A DNA stretch of 64,000 bases, from the IMG/VR virus record IMGVR_UViG_3300034050_000451, positions 1 through 64,000 of that record. One strand, given 5' to 3'. Position numbers and translations under genes: made by a program. The notes below the pieces were generated by a model. The model saw nothing but the letters and a program-made list of their open reading frames with translations, was not told where the DNA came from and made no database searches. Shown in pieces: positions 1 to 7,704 of the stretch. This DNA is from a virus. Each line of letters begins with the position of its first letter. The first letter of the stretch is position 1.

Positions 1-157
1 AAAAGGTATTTACTCTAAGTGTTTTATCCACTTCTATAAAAAGTATAGAACGAGCTTTAAGTTTACATAACTTTAATCTTTTTGTTTTAGTTGCGGTTCC
101 TTGTGAAACCGTTACATCAAAAATCTGTCCAGCGGGTACTCTATCAAAATTTATCAT
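1..157 (-). CDS. Partial hypothetical protein, cut by the window edge
   Basis: An open frame on the minus strand starts with ATG at 157 and runs off the left edge after 52 codons. The visible N-terminus (MINFDRVPAGQIFDV...) is basic and beta-strand-like and has no signal peptide. It lies downstream of a clear terminator and so probably belongs to another transcript. I do not recognise the family. The start is inferred from the lack of another in-frame ATG nearby. Confidence 0.5.
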   Translation of the reverse strand, partial: MINFDRVPAGQIFDVTVSQGTATKTKRLKLCKLKARSILFIEVDKTLRVNTF

Positions 158-210
158 ATCTTTTAGGGTTTTAAGTTATAACTCAAATATACAACAAATA
201 TTTGATAATT

Positions 211-245
211 CCAAATAAAAAAGGGAAAACTTTCGCTTTCCCTTT
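211..245 (-). terminator. Rho-independent terminator
   Basis: Inverted repeat with arms 220-228 and 237-245 (9 bp, AAAGGGAAA/TTTCCCTTT) around an 8-nt loop. Read on the minus strand it is followed at once by a run of Ts. It lies 25 nt past the stop of the gene at 270-869 and closes the leftward lysis/surface transcript. Confidence 0.85.
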
Positions 246-269
246 AAATTATTGATATTCAATGTGTTA

Positions 270-869
270 TTAAACAATATCTTTCGATTCTATTAATGTA
301 TATGTAAACGATTTACCATGTATTGCACCTGATTTTCTCGTAATAACCATAAATTCTTCAAAATCAGCTGCTTTTTTGAATACTTGACATCCTTCAGACC
401 AATTTTCAACATAAGTTGAATCTGCTCCAGCTTTGTGGATGTTGATACCAAAGATACCTTCTTGGATTTTGGTTTCATCATAGTTCATATCTCTATTAGC
501 ATCTCTATAAACCTTAACCGGCTTTTGTTGTTTAAGTGCTTCGTATTTACCTTGATGTAATCCCAATGTATGTGAACCTCTATATTGACCCGGAACTAAA
601 CGAGCAACTCCAGCTGCATTATGATATTCTTTAACTCCCTTTGTACCAGGGTCGGTTGTGTTTACCCATTCTTTGTAAATCCAATTACCACCATCTTTAT
701 ATGATACTGAAATTGCATCATCAAATACGTTAGTAACCTTTGTACCGGTTGATGAATTTCTGATACCTACGATGTTTAAATCAAATCCTTTGTTAGAAGC
801 ATCTTCAAACCAAACGTATCCTTTTGATTTAACTGCTTTTTCAATTTGTTCTTTTGTGTACTTTGCCAT
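270..869 (-). CDS. L,D-transpeptidase-like (YkuD-type) cell-wall protein
   Basis: 199 aa with no signal peptide. The C-terminal half carries H145 followed by S158-E-G-C161 (IHKAG...NWSEGCQVF), resembling the His plus S-x-G-C catalytic signature of YkuD L,D-transpeptidases, where the Cys attacks the peptidoglycan stem peptide. The spacing is slightly shorter than usual and Glu replaces the common His/Asn before Gly-Cys, so enzymatic activity is inferred, not certain. It is the last gene before a strong terminator and has a TATATTTATA promoter-like box about 20 nt upstream of its ATG. Proximity to the endolysin and holin suggests a role in wall remodelling or lysis. It could instead be a conserved phage structural protein with this fold. 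Confidence 0.55.
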   Translation of the reverse strand: MAKYTKEQIEKAVKSKGYVWFEDASNKGFDLNIVGIRNSSTGTKVTNVFDDAISVSYKDGGNWIYKEWVNTTDPGTKGVKEYHNAAGVARLVPGQYRGSHTLGLHQGKYEALKQQKPVKVYRDANRDMNYDETKIQEGIFGINIHKAGADSTYVENWSEGCQVFKKAADFEEFMVITRKSGAIHGKSFTYTLIESKDIV

Positions 870-888
870 AATTTTTTTATTCTGTTTT

Positions 889-900
889 TATAAATATAAC
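889..900 (-). promoter_or_regulatory. TATATTTATA promoter-like box
   Basis: Minus-strand TTATATTTATA lies 19 nt before the ATG at 869. It matches a box found ahead of many other transcription units in this window and resembles the Bacteroidota -7 element TAnnTTTG with A in the last position. Confidence 0.45.
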
Positions 901-901
901 A

Positions 902-2575
902 TTAGTACGAAATTGTTGTACTATTAGAATAACCGGTATTAATTAAGTAGTAATTTGAACTTCCACCACTTGTTGGATTATTTATTATAATTGAGGATGT
1001 TCCTATATAGGTAGGGCGTAAATCAGTAGTTGATGAATTTATTATATTATATTGTGATTGGGTAAATAATCTAACATTTGGTAAAGAATTTTCCCATATA
1101 GATTTCATCCCAACTTTTTTCATATGAATATAATAAACATCAGATACAGTTACTTCACCATCATTATTTACATCGTACTTATAATAATCTAATCCATTAA
1201 ATGAATTACTAATAACTTTGTACATTATAGAATTAATATCACTGGTACTTAGTTGTGTTGTAGGTGTTGGAATATCATATTGAATATACCATTCGGTTGC
1301 TGGATTGGTTGATTGAGAAAATGAATAATATCCAGAAGAGTTAGTATAAACTGTTTGATGTAAAACCCATGGAGTAAAATCGTTAATATAATCAAATTCT
1401 ATAACATAAGGTAAAGATGTATTTCCTAAATCATTCCATTTACCACCTGTAACAAATTGTGTATAATCTTCACTGGGTGAGTTATTAGGTTCTCCGGAAT
1501 TCCAATTTGTGTATTGATTTAATTTATATCGATATGCATATAAGTTATATGTTCTATCAATTTCATCGGCTGTTATAGCTCTATTGAATATTTGATAATC
1601 ACCTAATCTAAAATTACCATAAGCTCCAGAACCCATATTAGTAACATCACTTAATCCAAATGCGAAATATTGTCCGTTTCCCGAATACACATACGGAACA
1701 TCTCTAGTAAAATTAGTACTTCCAAAATTTACATTATTTAAATATCCTTTCATTGATGCCCCATCATAAGTAATAGAAACCAAATGCCAAGCGTTTAATG
1801 TAATAGATGTACTTAATTGAGTAATTCCACTACCATTCCAAAATCCAACTCTAAGGGTATTACTTCCAGTGATTTCCATTATTGATTCATGCCAACCTGA
1901 TGTAGGACTACCAACACCTAATTCCGATGATATAACTCCATTTCCGGTTGGATATATCCAAGCCATTATAGTTATTTTATTATTCGAAAATTTGGATGCT
2001 AAATTATTTGTTATTGCGTATTGATTAGTTCCATTGAATGTTAAATATTTCCCACCAGTACTTGAGTATGATGGTGTATTGTATAATGTAGAATTAATAC
2101 CAGATACAATATCAGTTAGTGTGGTTCCTGATGTATAAGAAGAAACATCATAATCAGCAACCAATCCATCAGTTACTTTAGTTTCTGTCCAACGAAATCC
2201 ACCAGCTGCTTCCGAATAAGTATATCCAGAAACTCTATCTTGATAATATCCAATCCAACCAGATGGCCATGTATTAAATAAGAAATTGTTCTCAGCTGAA
2301 TTAGATACGGTAGCTAAGTGACCTCCCATATTTTCACAAGCAACCTTTGCATTAGTCCAAGTCATTGAACCAGTAGAACGATAGTAAGAGTGTCCGTTAT
2401 AATTGGTTTGTGATGTAAACCCAGTAAGAGTTGGTGTAGTACGTTTATATAATTTTACAGCAACATTTTGAGCTGGTAATCCACCCGCATTATACATATA
2501 ACCCGAATATGTAAATGTTTGAGCAAATACAATATTGGATATTATTAATAATAACAGGGTGAGATATCTTCTCAT
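902..2575 (-). CDS. Secreted C-type lectin with inserted LamG domain and dockerin-like module
   Basis: Start chosen at ATG 2575, one base after the upstream stop, because it begins directly with a signal peptide (MRRYLTLLLLIISNIVFAQ). A longer frame to 2596 would bury it. A short beta domain follows, then the first half of a C-type lectin domain (W..A...C...GGHLATV, WIGYY). A concanavalin/LamG-type domain then interrupts it (GLVADYD, FNGTNQY, AWIYP, HLVSITYDG), after which the lectin resumes with W-N-S-G-E-P-N-N and KWNDLG. Near the C-terminus lies a dockerin/EF-hand-like stretch (DVNNDGEVTVSDVYYI) also found in the protein at 5722-7626. No C-terminal sorting tag is visible. Inferred role: secreted carbohydrate-binding surface protein. 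Confidence 0.7.
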   Translation of the reverse strand: MRRYLTLLLLIISNIVFAQTFTYSGYMYNAGGLPAQNVAVKLYKRTTPTLTGFTSQTNYNGHSYYRSTGSMTWTNAKVACENMGGHLATVSNSAENNFLFNTWPSGWIGYYQDRVSGYTYSEAAGGFRWTETKVTDGLVADYDVSSYTSGTTLTDIVSGINSTLYNTPSYSSTGGKYLTFNGTNQYAITNNLASKFSNNKITIMAWIYPTGNGVISSELGVGSPTSGWHESIMEITGSNTLRVGFWNGSGITQLSTSITLNAWHLVSITYDGASMKGYLNNVNFGSTNFTRDVPYVYSGNGQYFAFGLSDVTNMGSGAYGNFRLGDYQIFNRAITADEIDRTYNLYAYRYKLNQYTNWNSGEPNNSPSEDYTQFVTGGKWNDLGNTSLPYVIEFDYINDFTPWVLHQTVYTNSSGYYSFSQSTNPATEWYIQYDIPTPTTQLSTSDINSIMYKVISNSFNGLDYYKYDVNNDGEVTVSDVYYIHMKKVGMKSIWENSLPNVRLFTQSQYNIINSSTTDLRPTYIGTSSIIINNPTSGGSSNYYLINTGYSNSTTISY

Positions 2576-2576
2576 A

Positions 2577-3026
2577 TTACATTTGGTTAATAGCACTTAT
2601 TAATGATTTTTTTAATGCAGCTGAAAACGCTGATTTTTCAAATGGAATATTTTCATCTTGCAATTCAATAAATGTAGATTTTACATCAGTCTTACTTTCA
2701 CCAATTCCAGTATATACTTTACCATTAATAATTAAATCAACAGTCACAATAGTAACTTTTCTTTTCTTTTCAAATGGTCCAATTGAAATACTTGTTGTAG
2801 GTGCCTCAATACTCTTAACAACAACCATTACTGATTCACCATCTTCACATATACTATATTTTTCAGATAGAATTTCTTCAGTTATTTGTTTAACACCTAA
2901 TGTAAATCTTTTAGGATTTATATTTTCAATTTTAGCAAGACTCTCTACATTTTTAACAGTGTAGCATTTTTGTCCATAAGTTAATGATGTGATTAACATC
3001 AAAGATAGTAATAATAATTTTTTCAT
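2577..3026 (-). CDS. Small secreted protein, possibly CsgG-module partner
   Basis: 149 aa from ATG 3026, which lies one base after the upstream stop and begins with a signal peptide (MKKLLLLSLMLITSLTYGQ). The track-length frame starts 8 codons earlier. The mature part is a mixed alpha/beta domain with a conserved-looking VxVxLIINGKVYTGIGESKTDVK stretch, quoted only as a pattern, and a C-terminal amphipathic helix. The layout loosely recalls the nucleotide-binding-like fold of CsgG/LpoB-type periplasmic proteins, but I cannot assign it. It is translationally coupled between the lectin and the barrel-like gene. Confidence 0.55.
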   Translation of the reverse strand: MKKLLLLSLMLITSLTYGQKCYTVKNVESLAKIENINPKRFTLGVKQITEEILSEKYSICEDGESVMVVVKSIEAPTTSISIGPFEKKRKVTIVTVDLIINGKVYTGIGESKTDVKSTFIELQDENIPFEKSAFSAALKKSLISAINQM

Positions 3027-3027
3027 T

Positions 3028-4245
3028 TTATAAAAGTGCTTTAGCACCAAGTAATACTTGGTAGTTTATAGCATCACTCTTAAATTGTTGAACACCACTA
3101 AAACTGATGTTCATTTTAAATTTCTGAGTTAGCTTGTAATCAATTGCAACAAATGGAACTGCTAATAGTCCCGATTGATACCACATGCCTTCATAATAAT
3201 ATACAAATGGTGAATATACTGTAACAAACATCAATGTAGTACTCATTTTTTTTCCTACATCGAAATTACCAACAACTCCGCCTAAAGTTGATAAACTTTG
3301 GAATTTGGATTCACCAATATTACCAGTAGTATAATTTACTCCCAACGTTGCTGTTATTTTTTTTATTTTATACGATTCCATTATCGATGTTGTATTAAAA
3401 TAATCCTTTTCAAAATTCAACATAGATGAATTTGCAACTATTGATGTTAAGTTTTTACGTCTCCAAGCTGCAAATAGTGTTATACAAGAATTATCAATTG
3501 CAGTAGTATAATTTACCAAAGCCCCTTTAGCAAATGTATTCTCAGTATTTGATGTGATAAAACTCATATTAATTTTAAGTTGTTGTGGTTCATTACCAGA
3601 AGCACTTGATATAGTAACAATATCACCAGTCATCATAATATTACCACGTTTAACAGCTGCTACTTTAGCTTTAACCTGAGATGAATTAGATGATGAAGAT
3701 GATACAGCCTCTTCAGCTTTTTCTTCACCTGTTTTTTCTTCCGATTCTCCTTTTGATTTAGTTGATTGCGATGAACTACCAGATGTACCATTTTTATCAT
3801 CTGATTTATTGCCGTTAGATGCGACTTTTTCATTACTCTGAACTGTACCTTGTATTGCTGAACCAGCTGCTCCACTTATAGATGAAAGTGATGACATGGT
3901 TGACATAACGCTTGTTAACACTGCTATATTATTAGCTGCAACCGTTACATTTAAATTGGTACTTTGTGCTATACCAACACCACCACAAGGGCCGGAACCT
4001 TGCGGATTACTCGCATTAACTTGATTAATCCAACTTTCTAATGCACCGGATTGTAATTGTGTTTGAGTAAAACTTTGAATTTGCCCAGAATATATTAATG
4101 ATACGCTACCATTTGGGCTATTAATAAAAATATCTTTGGATTTTAAGGTACATGGGTCTGTAAATGTATATGAGAACCCTTGTCCTAACACCACCATAGT
4201 AGAGAACAAAAAACTTATTGTTATTAAAAGTTTTTTAATTTTCAT
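3028..4245 (-). CDS. Exported protein with low-complexity linker and beta-barrel-like C-terminus
   Basis: About 405 aa from ATG 4245, chosen because the signal peptide (MKIKKLLITISFLFSTMVVLGQ) starts there. The reading frame overlaps the end of the upstream holin-like gene by 11 bp. Order: signal peptide, a domain with paired cysteines (DPCTL..., GSGPCGG), an Ala/Ser-rich helix, a charged Ser/Lys/Glu-rich linker at about 145-195, then roughly 200 aa of alternating hydrophobic and polar beta strands rich in aromatic residues, ending in LLGAKALL. The last part reads like an outer-membrane barrel. Family not recognised; role inferred from its position beside the CsgG-like gene. Confidence 0.55.
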   Translation of the reverse strand: MKIKKLLITISFLFSTMVVLGQGFSYTFTDPCTLKSKDIFINSPNGSVSLIYSGQIQSFTQTQLQSGALESWINQVNASNPQGSGPCGGVGIAQSTNLNVTVAANNIAVLTSVMSTMSSLSSISGAAGSAIQGTVQSNEKVASNGNKSDDKNGTSGSSSQSTKSKGESEEKTGEEKAEEAVSSSSSNSSQVKAKVAAVKRGNIMMTGDIVTISSASGNEPQQLKINMSFITSNTENTFAKGALVNYTTAIDNSCITLFAAWRRKNLTSIVANSSMLNFEKDYFNTTSIMESYKIKKITATLGVNYTTGNIGESKFQSLSTLGGVVGNFDVGKKMSTTLMFVTVYSPFVYYYEGMWYQSGLLAVPFVAIDYKLTQKFKMNISFSGVQQFKSDAINYQVLLGAKALL

Positions 4246-4597
4246 CTTGCGAATCCAATGTATTAGATAAAGATACGCCATCCTCTTCATCTACCTTTTG
4301 GATTAACATTTTGTCTCTATCTTCAGAGTTGAACCAATAATCTATAACTTTATTTAAGTTACCAACAAAGGCACCTAATAAAATTAATAACATTTCTTTC
4401 CAGTCTTGTCCAATTTCTACACCAAAAAATACACCAGAGTTGATTCCAACAATAATTAAGGTAAATAACCCTAATATAATTGCGGTAATTCTCCAACGAT
4501 TATTTTGCATTTGTTGCAACATAAAATAGAAACGATTTTTATCATCTACTTTAACATAATCAGATTTACCACCGAAAAATTCACTTATTTTGCCCAT
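4235..4597 (-). CDS. Putative holin (two-TM membrane protein)
   Basis: 120 aa. A basic, polar N-terminus is followed by a hydrophobic helix (WRITAIILGLFTLIIVGI), a short loop, and a second one (MLLILLGAFVGNLNKVIDYWF), then a charged C-tail. This topology, and the LLGAFVG...DYWF motif before a charged tail, resembles phage holins in which the last helix is followed by a charged segment. The GH19 endolysin gene is about 4 kb upstream in the same transcription direction. It overlaps the next gene by 11 bp. A non-lytic membrane protein is the main alternative. Confidence 0.5.
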   Translation of the reverse strand: MGKISEFFGGKSDYVKVDDKNRFYFMLQQMQNNRWRITAIILGLFTLIIVGINSGVFFGVEIGQDWKEMLLILLGAFVGNLNKVIDYWFNSEDRDKMLIQKVDEEDGVSLSNTLDSQDEN

Positions 4598-4602
4598 TAT
4601 AT

Positions 4603-5322
4603 TTAACTTTTAAATATTCCCTTTTTAATCATTTTTGAAACAACTCTAGATGCTCCAGTTTCAAGAGCTTTCTTAGTTGATATACCAATAGTTGATTGGT
4701 TAAATTTAATGTCATCAACACCATCTAATAATGATGCAGTTTTAACTGTACTTGCTTCACCCAAACCACTACCGGTAATAATTTCACCAGTTTCAGCATC
4801 AACGAATCTAACCTGTAAACCCAAACGAGTTGTTTGAGTTGTTTTTGAACCATCAGTCATTTTGATTTGTTCATCTTCGGATACTGAAAAGTCATATACC
4901 TCAATATAAACGAAGTATTTTGCTAAAATAACATTACCCTTCACTTCTATCTTATTACTTGATATACCCTTATCAGATGCCTTATCCTGTGCAATCATTT
5001 TTTGTTTAATCTCCTCACGGTCCTCAGTAAACTTAAATCTATCTGTTGACTCTAAGAATTCTAAAACAATATTAGCAACACCAAGCCCAACTCTCTTATC
5101 CTTTAACTCAGGATACATTTCGTAAAGTTCTTCGTTAATACCAATTTTTAAAACTTGAATTGGTAAAACGATATCACCATCATAGTCACCTACAACTGCA
5201 ATAGATTGTTTTTTTTCAAAATCAGCTTTATATTCTTCGGTTTTAATAGTTCCAATTGTTTGTGCATTACTAACAATAGAAAATAATAAAATTGAAGAAA
5301 TTATTAATATTAATTTTTTCAT
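4603..5322 (-). CDS. CsgG-like outer-membrane secretion channel protein
   Basis: 239 aa with a signal peptide (MKKLILIISSILLFSIVSNAQ) lacking a lipobox cysteine, unlike E. coli CsgG, which is a lipoprotein. The body follows the CsgG/HfaB pattern: GVGVA-like GLGVANIVLEFLESTDRFKF, a REEI segment, a central strand-rich part (the region that forms the barrel hairpins in CsgG), LQVRFVDAETGEII followed by GxGxA, and a C-terminal helix with KKALETGASRVVSKM. CsgG forms a nonameric pore that exports curli subunits. Stop and start of neighbours are 1-5 nt apart, so it is co-translated with the small membrane protein upstream and the holin-like gene downstream. A CsgG-like gene in a phage lysis region is unexpected. 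Confidence 0.7.
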   Translation of the reverse strand: MKKLILIISSILLFSIVSNAQTIGTIKTEEYKADFEKKQSIAVVGDYDGDIVLPIQVLKIGINEELYEMYPELKDKRVGLGVANIVLEFLESTDRFKFTEDREEIKQKMIAQDKASDKGISSNKIEVKGNVILAKYFVYIEVYDFSVSEDEQIKMTDGSKTTQTTRLGLQVRFVDAETGEIITGSGLGEASTVKTASLLDGVDDIKFNQSTIGISTKKALETGASRVVSKMIKKGIFKS

Positions 5323-5323
5323 A

Positions 5324-5647
5324 TTACCAAGAATCCTCTTCTTTTGGTTTAGCAGGTGCTGCAGCTGGTGCAGGTTTTTCTACAATTGTTTTTTCTTTAA
5401 TAATTGTATTTGTACCACCCGATTGTTTTTGTTGATTAGTGTTATTATTTTGTAGATTGATAATTACAGGTGCAGCTGGAGCAGCTTGTTCTGTTTTAGT
5501 TTCTTCTTTATCATCTCCACCATTAAATAGAGTTGTTGTAACCCAAGTTCCACCTGCTAATACAGCAGTTGATAGAGTTCCAATAATTGTTTTCTTTAAA
5601 CCTGACCAAGTTCCTTCTGATTCGGGTGCGTTTGTTTCTTCTGACAT
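5324..5647 (-). CDS. Small single-TM protein with Pro/Ala-rich tail
   Basis: 107 aa. An acidic N-terminus is followed by one hydrophobic segment (TIIGTLSTAVLAGGTWVTTTLF) and then a long hydrophilic tail rich in Gln/Asn, Lys/Glu and Ala/Pro, ending in DSW. No signal-peptidase site is evident, so it probably stays anchored with the tail in the periplasm or cytoplasm. The layout would suit a spanin-like or accessory lysis protein, but there is no specific motif. One base separates its stop from the ATG of the CsgG-like gene. Confidence 0.5.
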   Translation of the reverse strand: MSEETNAPESEGTWSGLKKTIIGTLSTAVLAGGTWVTTTLFNGGDDKEETKTEQAAPAAPVIINLQNNNTNQQKQSGGTNTIIKEKTIVEKPAPAAAPAKPKEEDSW

Positions 5648-5693
5648 AGTATTGTTTTTTTGTTTAATTTGTTTTGAGTTGATTATAACAATT

Positions 5694-5717
5694 ATGAGGT
5701 CACATTTGTAACCTCAT
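5694..5717 (-). terminator. Hairpin after the T9SS-tagged gene
   Basis: A 10-bp stem (ATGAGGTTAC/GTGACCTCAT with one G-T pair) closes a 4-nt loop and begins 4 nt past the stop at 5722. The following minus-strand tract is only moderately T-rich, so it may be a weak terminator or an mRNA-stabilising hairpin. Confidence 0.45.
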
Positions 5718-5721
5718 ATTA

Positions 5722-7626
5722 TTATCTTAATATAATTTTTTTCGATAGGTTATTGGTAGTTTTTCTAAGAACTGCAACATAAACACCTGGAATTAAGTTA
5801 CCTAAACTAACTTGGTATTGGTAATTACCTTCAGGCATATTATCATTTACTACTACCCTATATTCAATACCATTAAGACCATATACTGATAACCTAACCG
5901 GTCCAAATTCTTTAACTTCAAATTTTACGTTAACATAATCATCAGTTGGGTTAGGGAATATTTGCATACCCTCTATTTCATCAATAGTAACATTTGCCAT
6001 TCTAAATACCTGTATAATACCATTTGTAGGTGTGATACTTAAATCAACACATTGATTGTTACCAGCGTATTTGTTAGTAGTCCAAAGAGGACTTGTACTC
6101 CATTGGTCTTGAGGTCTTTTTGCAATAAATTTTAAAGTTACAACATCATCACCATCTCTTAATGGTTTTATATGTGTACCACTAATATCATATCCACCCC
6201 AAGAAATTTCATTATTATTAGTATTCAAATATGTTAACCAACTTGAAGTAGCTGATTTCGATTCAATTCCTTTAAATTCCAATAGAGTATCGTTGTATTT
6301 TAATCCAAATTGTAATGAACCAACCTCAGTACCATTTGTTAATACCTTTACAGGTATATTAACTAAATTACCTTCCTGAACTGATAATGTTGGAACATTT
6401 ACTTCAATTGAAGTTGTTGGAAAATCATATTCTACCCTAGCATCAATTACATTGTAAATTTGAGATGGAACGCCAGGTTGTGGTCCTACTAAAACCTCAA
6501 TTGGAGTAATACGTGCCATACGATATCCCGTTCCATTTGCATCACCCGGTACTAATACATAGAATGTAACCGAATCAGGTTGTCCAGCAACAATATTAAA
6601 CGTAAAGTTAGTTACACCAGGAATTGTTGATGTATAATTGGTTGTTGAGCCATTAATAGTAGTATATTCAGATTGTGTAAAGAATTTTACATTTTGAACA
6701 CTATTAGGCCATGCGGTGAATCTACCAGAAATTCTACCAAATATACCATATGCATCCGATATACTTAAACCATTATCACCATTAACATCCGATGCGTAAA
6801 AATCAAATCCAGTTGGTGCTTGTGTACCTAATACATAATCTTGTACTCTTTGTGCATCTGCCGTAGATATTACATTACCAACTGATAACGTATCTCCCTG
6901 TATTTTTAATCTAACATCATAACCAGTTGTATCAATTGCAATTGCATTAAATGCAAAGTCACCATTTATATCAGTCATATCAGTTGTAACCTGAGTCCAA
7001 GCTCCACTTGGTCTAAGTTTCTTTTCTAAAGCTACAGTTAAATTCTTAGCAGCTGTTCCAGTTACGTTCTTAAATTTACCATGATAAGACATTGTTTGAG
7101 GTATAATATTACCACCAAAGTTTTGTAATGTAAGTGCGTTATCCATACCATTTTGCTTTGATGCAATTGCTGGATAAGTTACCGCTCCAAATGACATATC
7201 AGCAATAGTTGATAATGATGCAAATCCAGCTACGTGAGTTAATTTCAACTGAACAATTGGTCCATTTGGAATTTCAAAAGTAGATGAACTACCAGTATAA
7301 GTCATTGTGACAGTTACATAACCAGCAGCCGGATTATCAACATATTTTAGGTTCTGAGAAAATGTTGTATTCAATGTAGTAAGTGTGTCTACCCCAGTGA
7401 AAGCTTGTGTATCATAATAAACTCTAAACTGAAATGCTGTTATATCAGTTGTTGTATTGTTGTAAAAACATAGTCCTACATTAGTATAACCTTCAGCTAC
7501 CGTACCAGCTAAATAATTTGAATCAAGTGTTATAAAAACACCAGAAGTTGTTGGCGTTGGGCAAGTTTGTGAATACCCAAAGATTGGTACTAATGATACC
7601 AGCAGTAAAAATAATAGTTTTTTCAT
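5722..7626 (-). CDS. Secreted cohesin/dockerin-like protein with T9SS C-terminal sorting domain
   Basis: 634 aa. Signal peptide (MKKLLFLLLVSLVPIFGYSQ), a cohesin-like beta domain at about 25-150, a carboxypeptidase-regulatory-like segment (GDFAFNAIAIDTTGYDVRL), a dockerin/EF-hand-like stretch (SDVNGDNGLSISDAYGIF) with the same downstream NVKFFTQSEY pattern as the lectin at 902-2575, and a second cohesin-like domain at about 405-500. The last 80 residues match the type A T9SS sorting domain: QIFPNPTDDYVNVKF, then L.VYGLNG, PEGNYQYQVSLGNL, PGVYVAVL and KKIILR. In Bacteroidota this tag sends proteins through the Por system to the cell surface. A phage gene carrying it implies display or secretion by the infected host. 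Confidence 0.75.
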   Translation of the reverse strand: MKKLLFLLLVSLVPIFGYSQTCPTPTTSGVFITLDSNYLAGTVAEGYTNVGLCFYNNTTTDITAFQFRVYYDTQAFTGVDTLTTLNTTFSQNLKYVDNPAAGYVTVTMTYTGSSSTFEIPNGPIVQLKLTHVAGFASLSTIADMSFGAVTYPAIASKQNGMDNALTLQNFGGNIIPQTMSYHGKFKNVTGTAAKNLTVALEKKLRPSGAWTQVTTDMTDINGDFAFNAIAIDTTGYDVRLKIQGDTLSVGNVISTADAQRVQDYVLGTQAPTGFDFYASDVNGDNGLSISDAYGIFGRISGRFTAWPNSVQNVKFFTQSEYTTINGSTTNYTSTIPGVTNFTFNIVAGQPDSVTFYVLVPGDANGTGYRMARITPIEVLVGPQPGVPSQIYNVIDARVEYDFPTTSIEVNVPTLSVQEGNLVNIPVKVLTNGTEVGSLQFGLKYNDTLLEFKGIESKSATSSWLTYLNTNNNEISWGGYDISGTHIKPLRDGDDVVTLKFIAKRPQDQWSTSPLWTTNKYAGNNQCVDLSITPTNGIIQVFRMANVTIDEIEGMQIFPNPTDDYVNVKFEVKEFGPVRLSVYGLNGIEYRVVVNDNMPEGNYQYQVSLGNLIPGVYVAVLRKTTNNLSKKIILR

Positions 7627-7704
7627 CCGTTTTATATAATGTTTCCTATAAATATGTAGCGATTACAATTTTATCTAACTTTTTTAAATATTTATTGATA
7701 AAAT
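7627..7704. promoter_or_regulatory. Divergent promoter region
   Basis: This 78-bp AT-rich gap separates the leftward T9SS-tagged gene from the only rightward gene. On the minus strand CATATTTATA (7647-7656) lies 20 nt before the ATG at 7626. The plus strand of the same element reads TATAAATA and could serve the rightward gene at 7705. Confidence 0.45.

Noticed and set aside
5694-5717. Attachment site or integration hotspot
   Set aside because: Only a short hairpin is present; there is no tRNA gene, integrase or direct repeat in the window to support integration.
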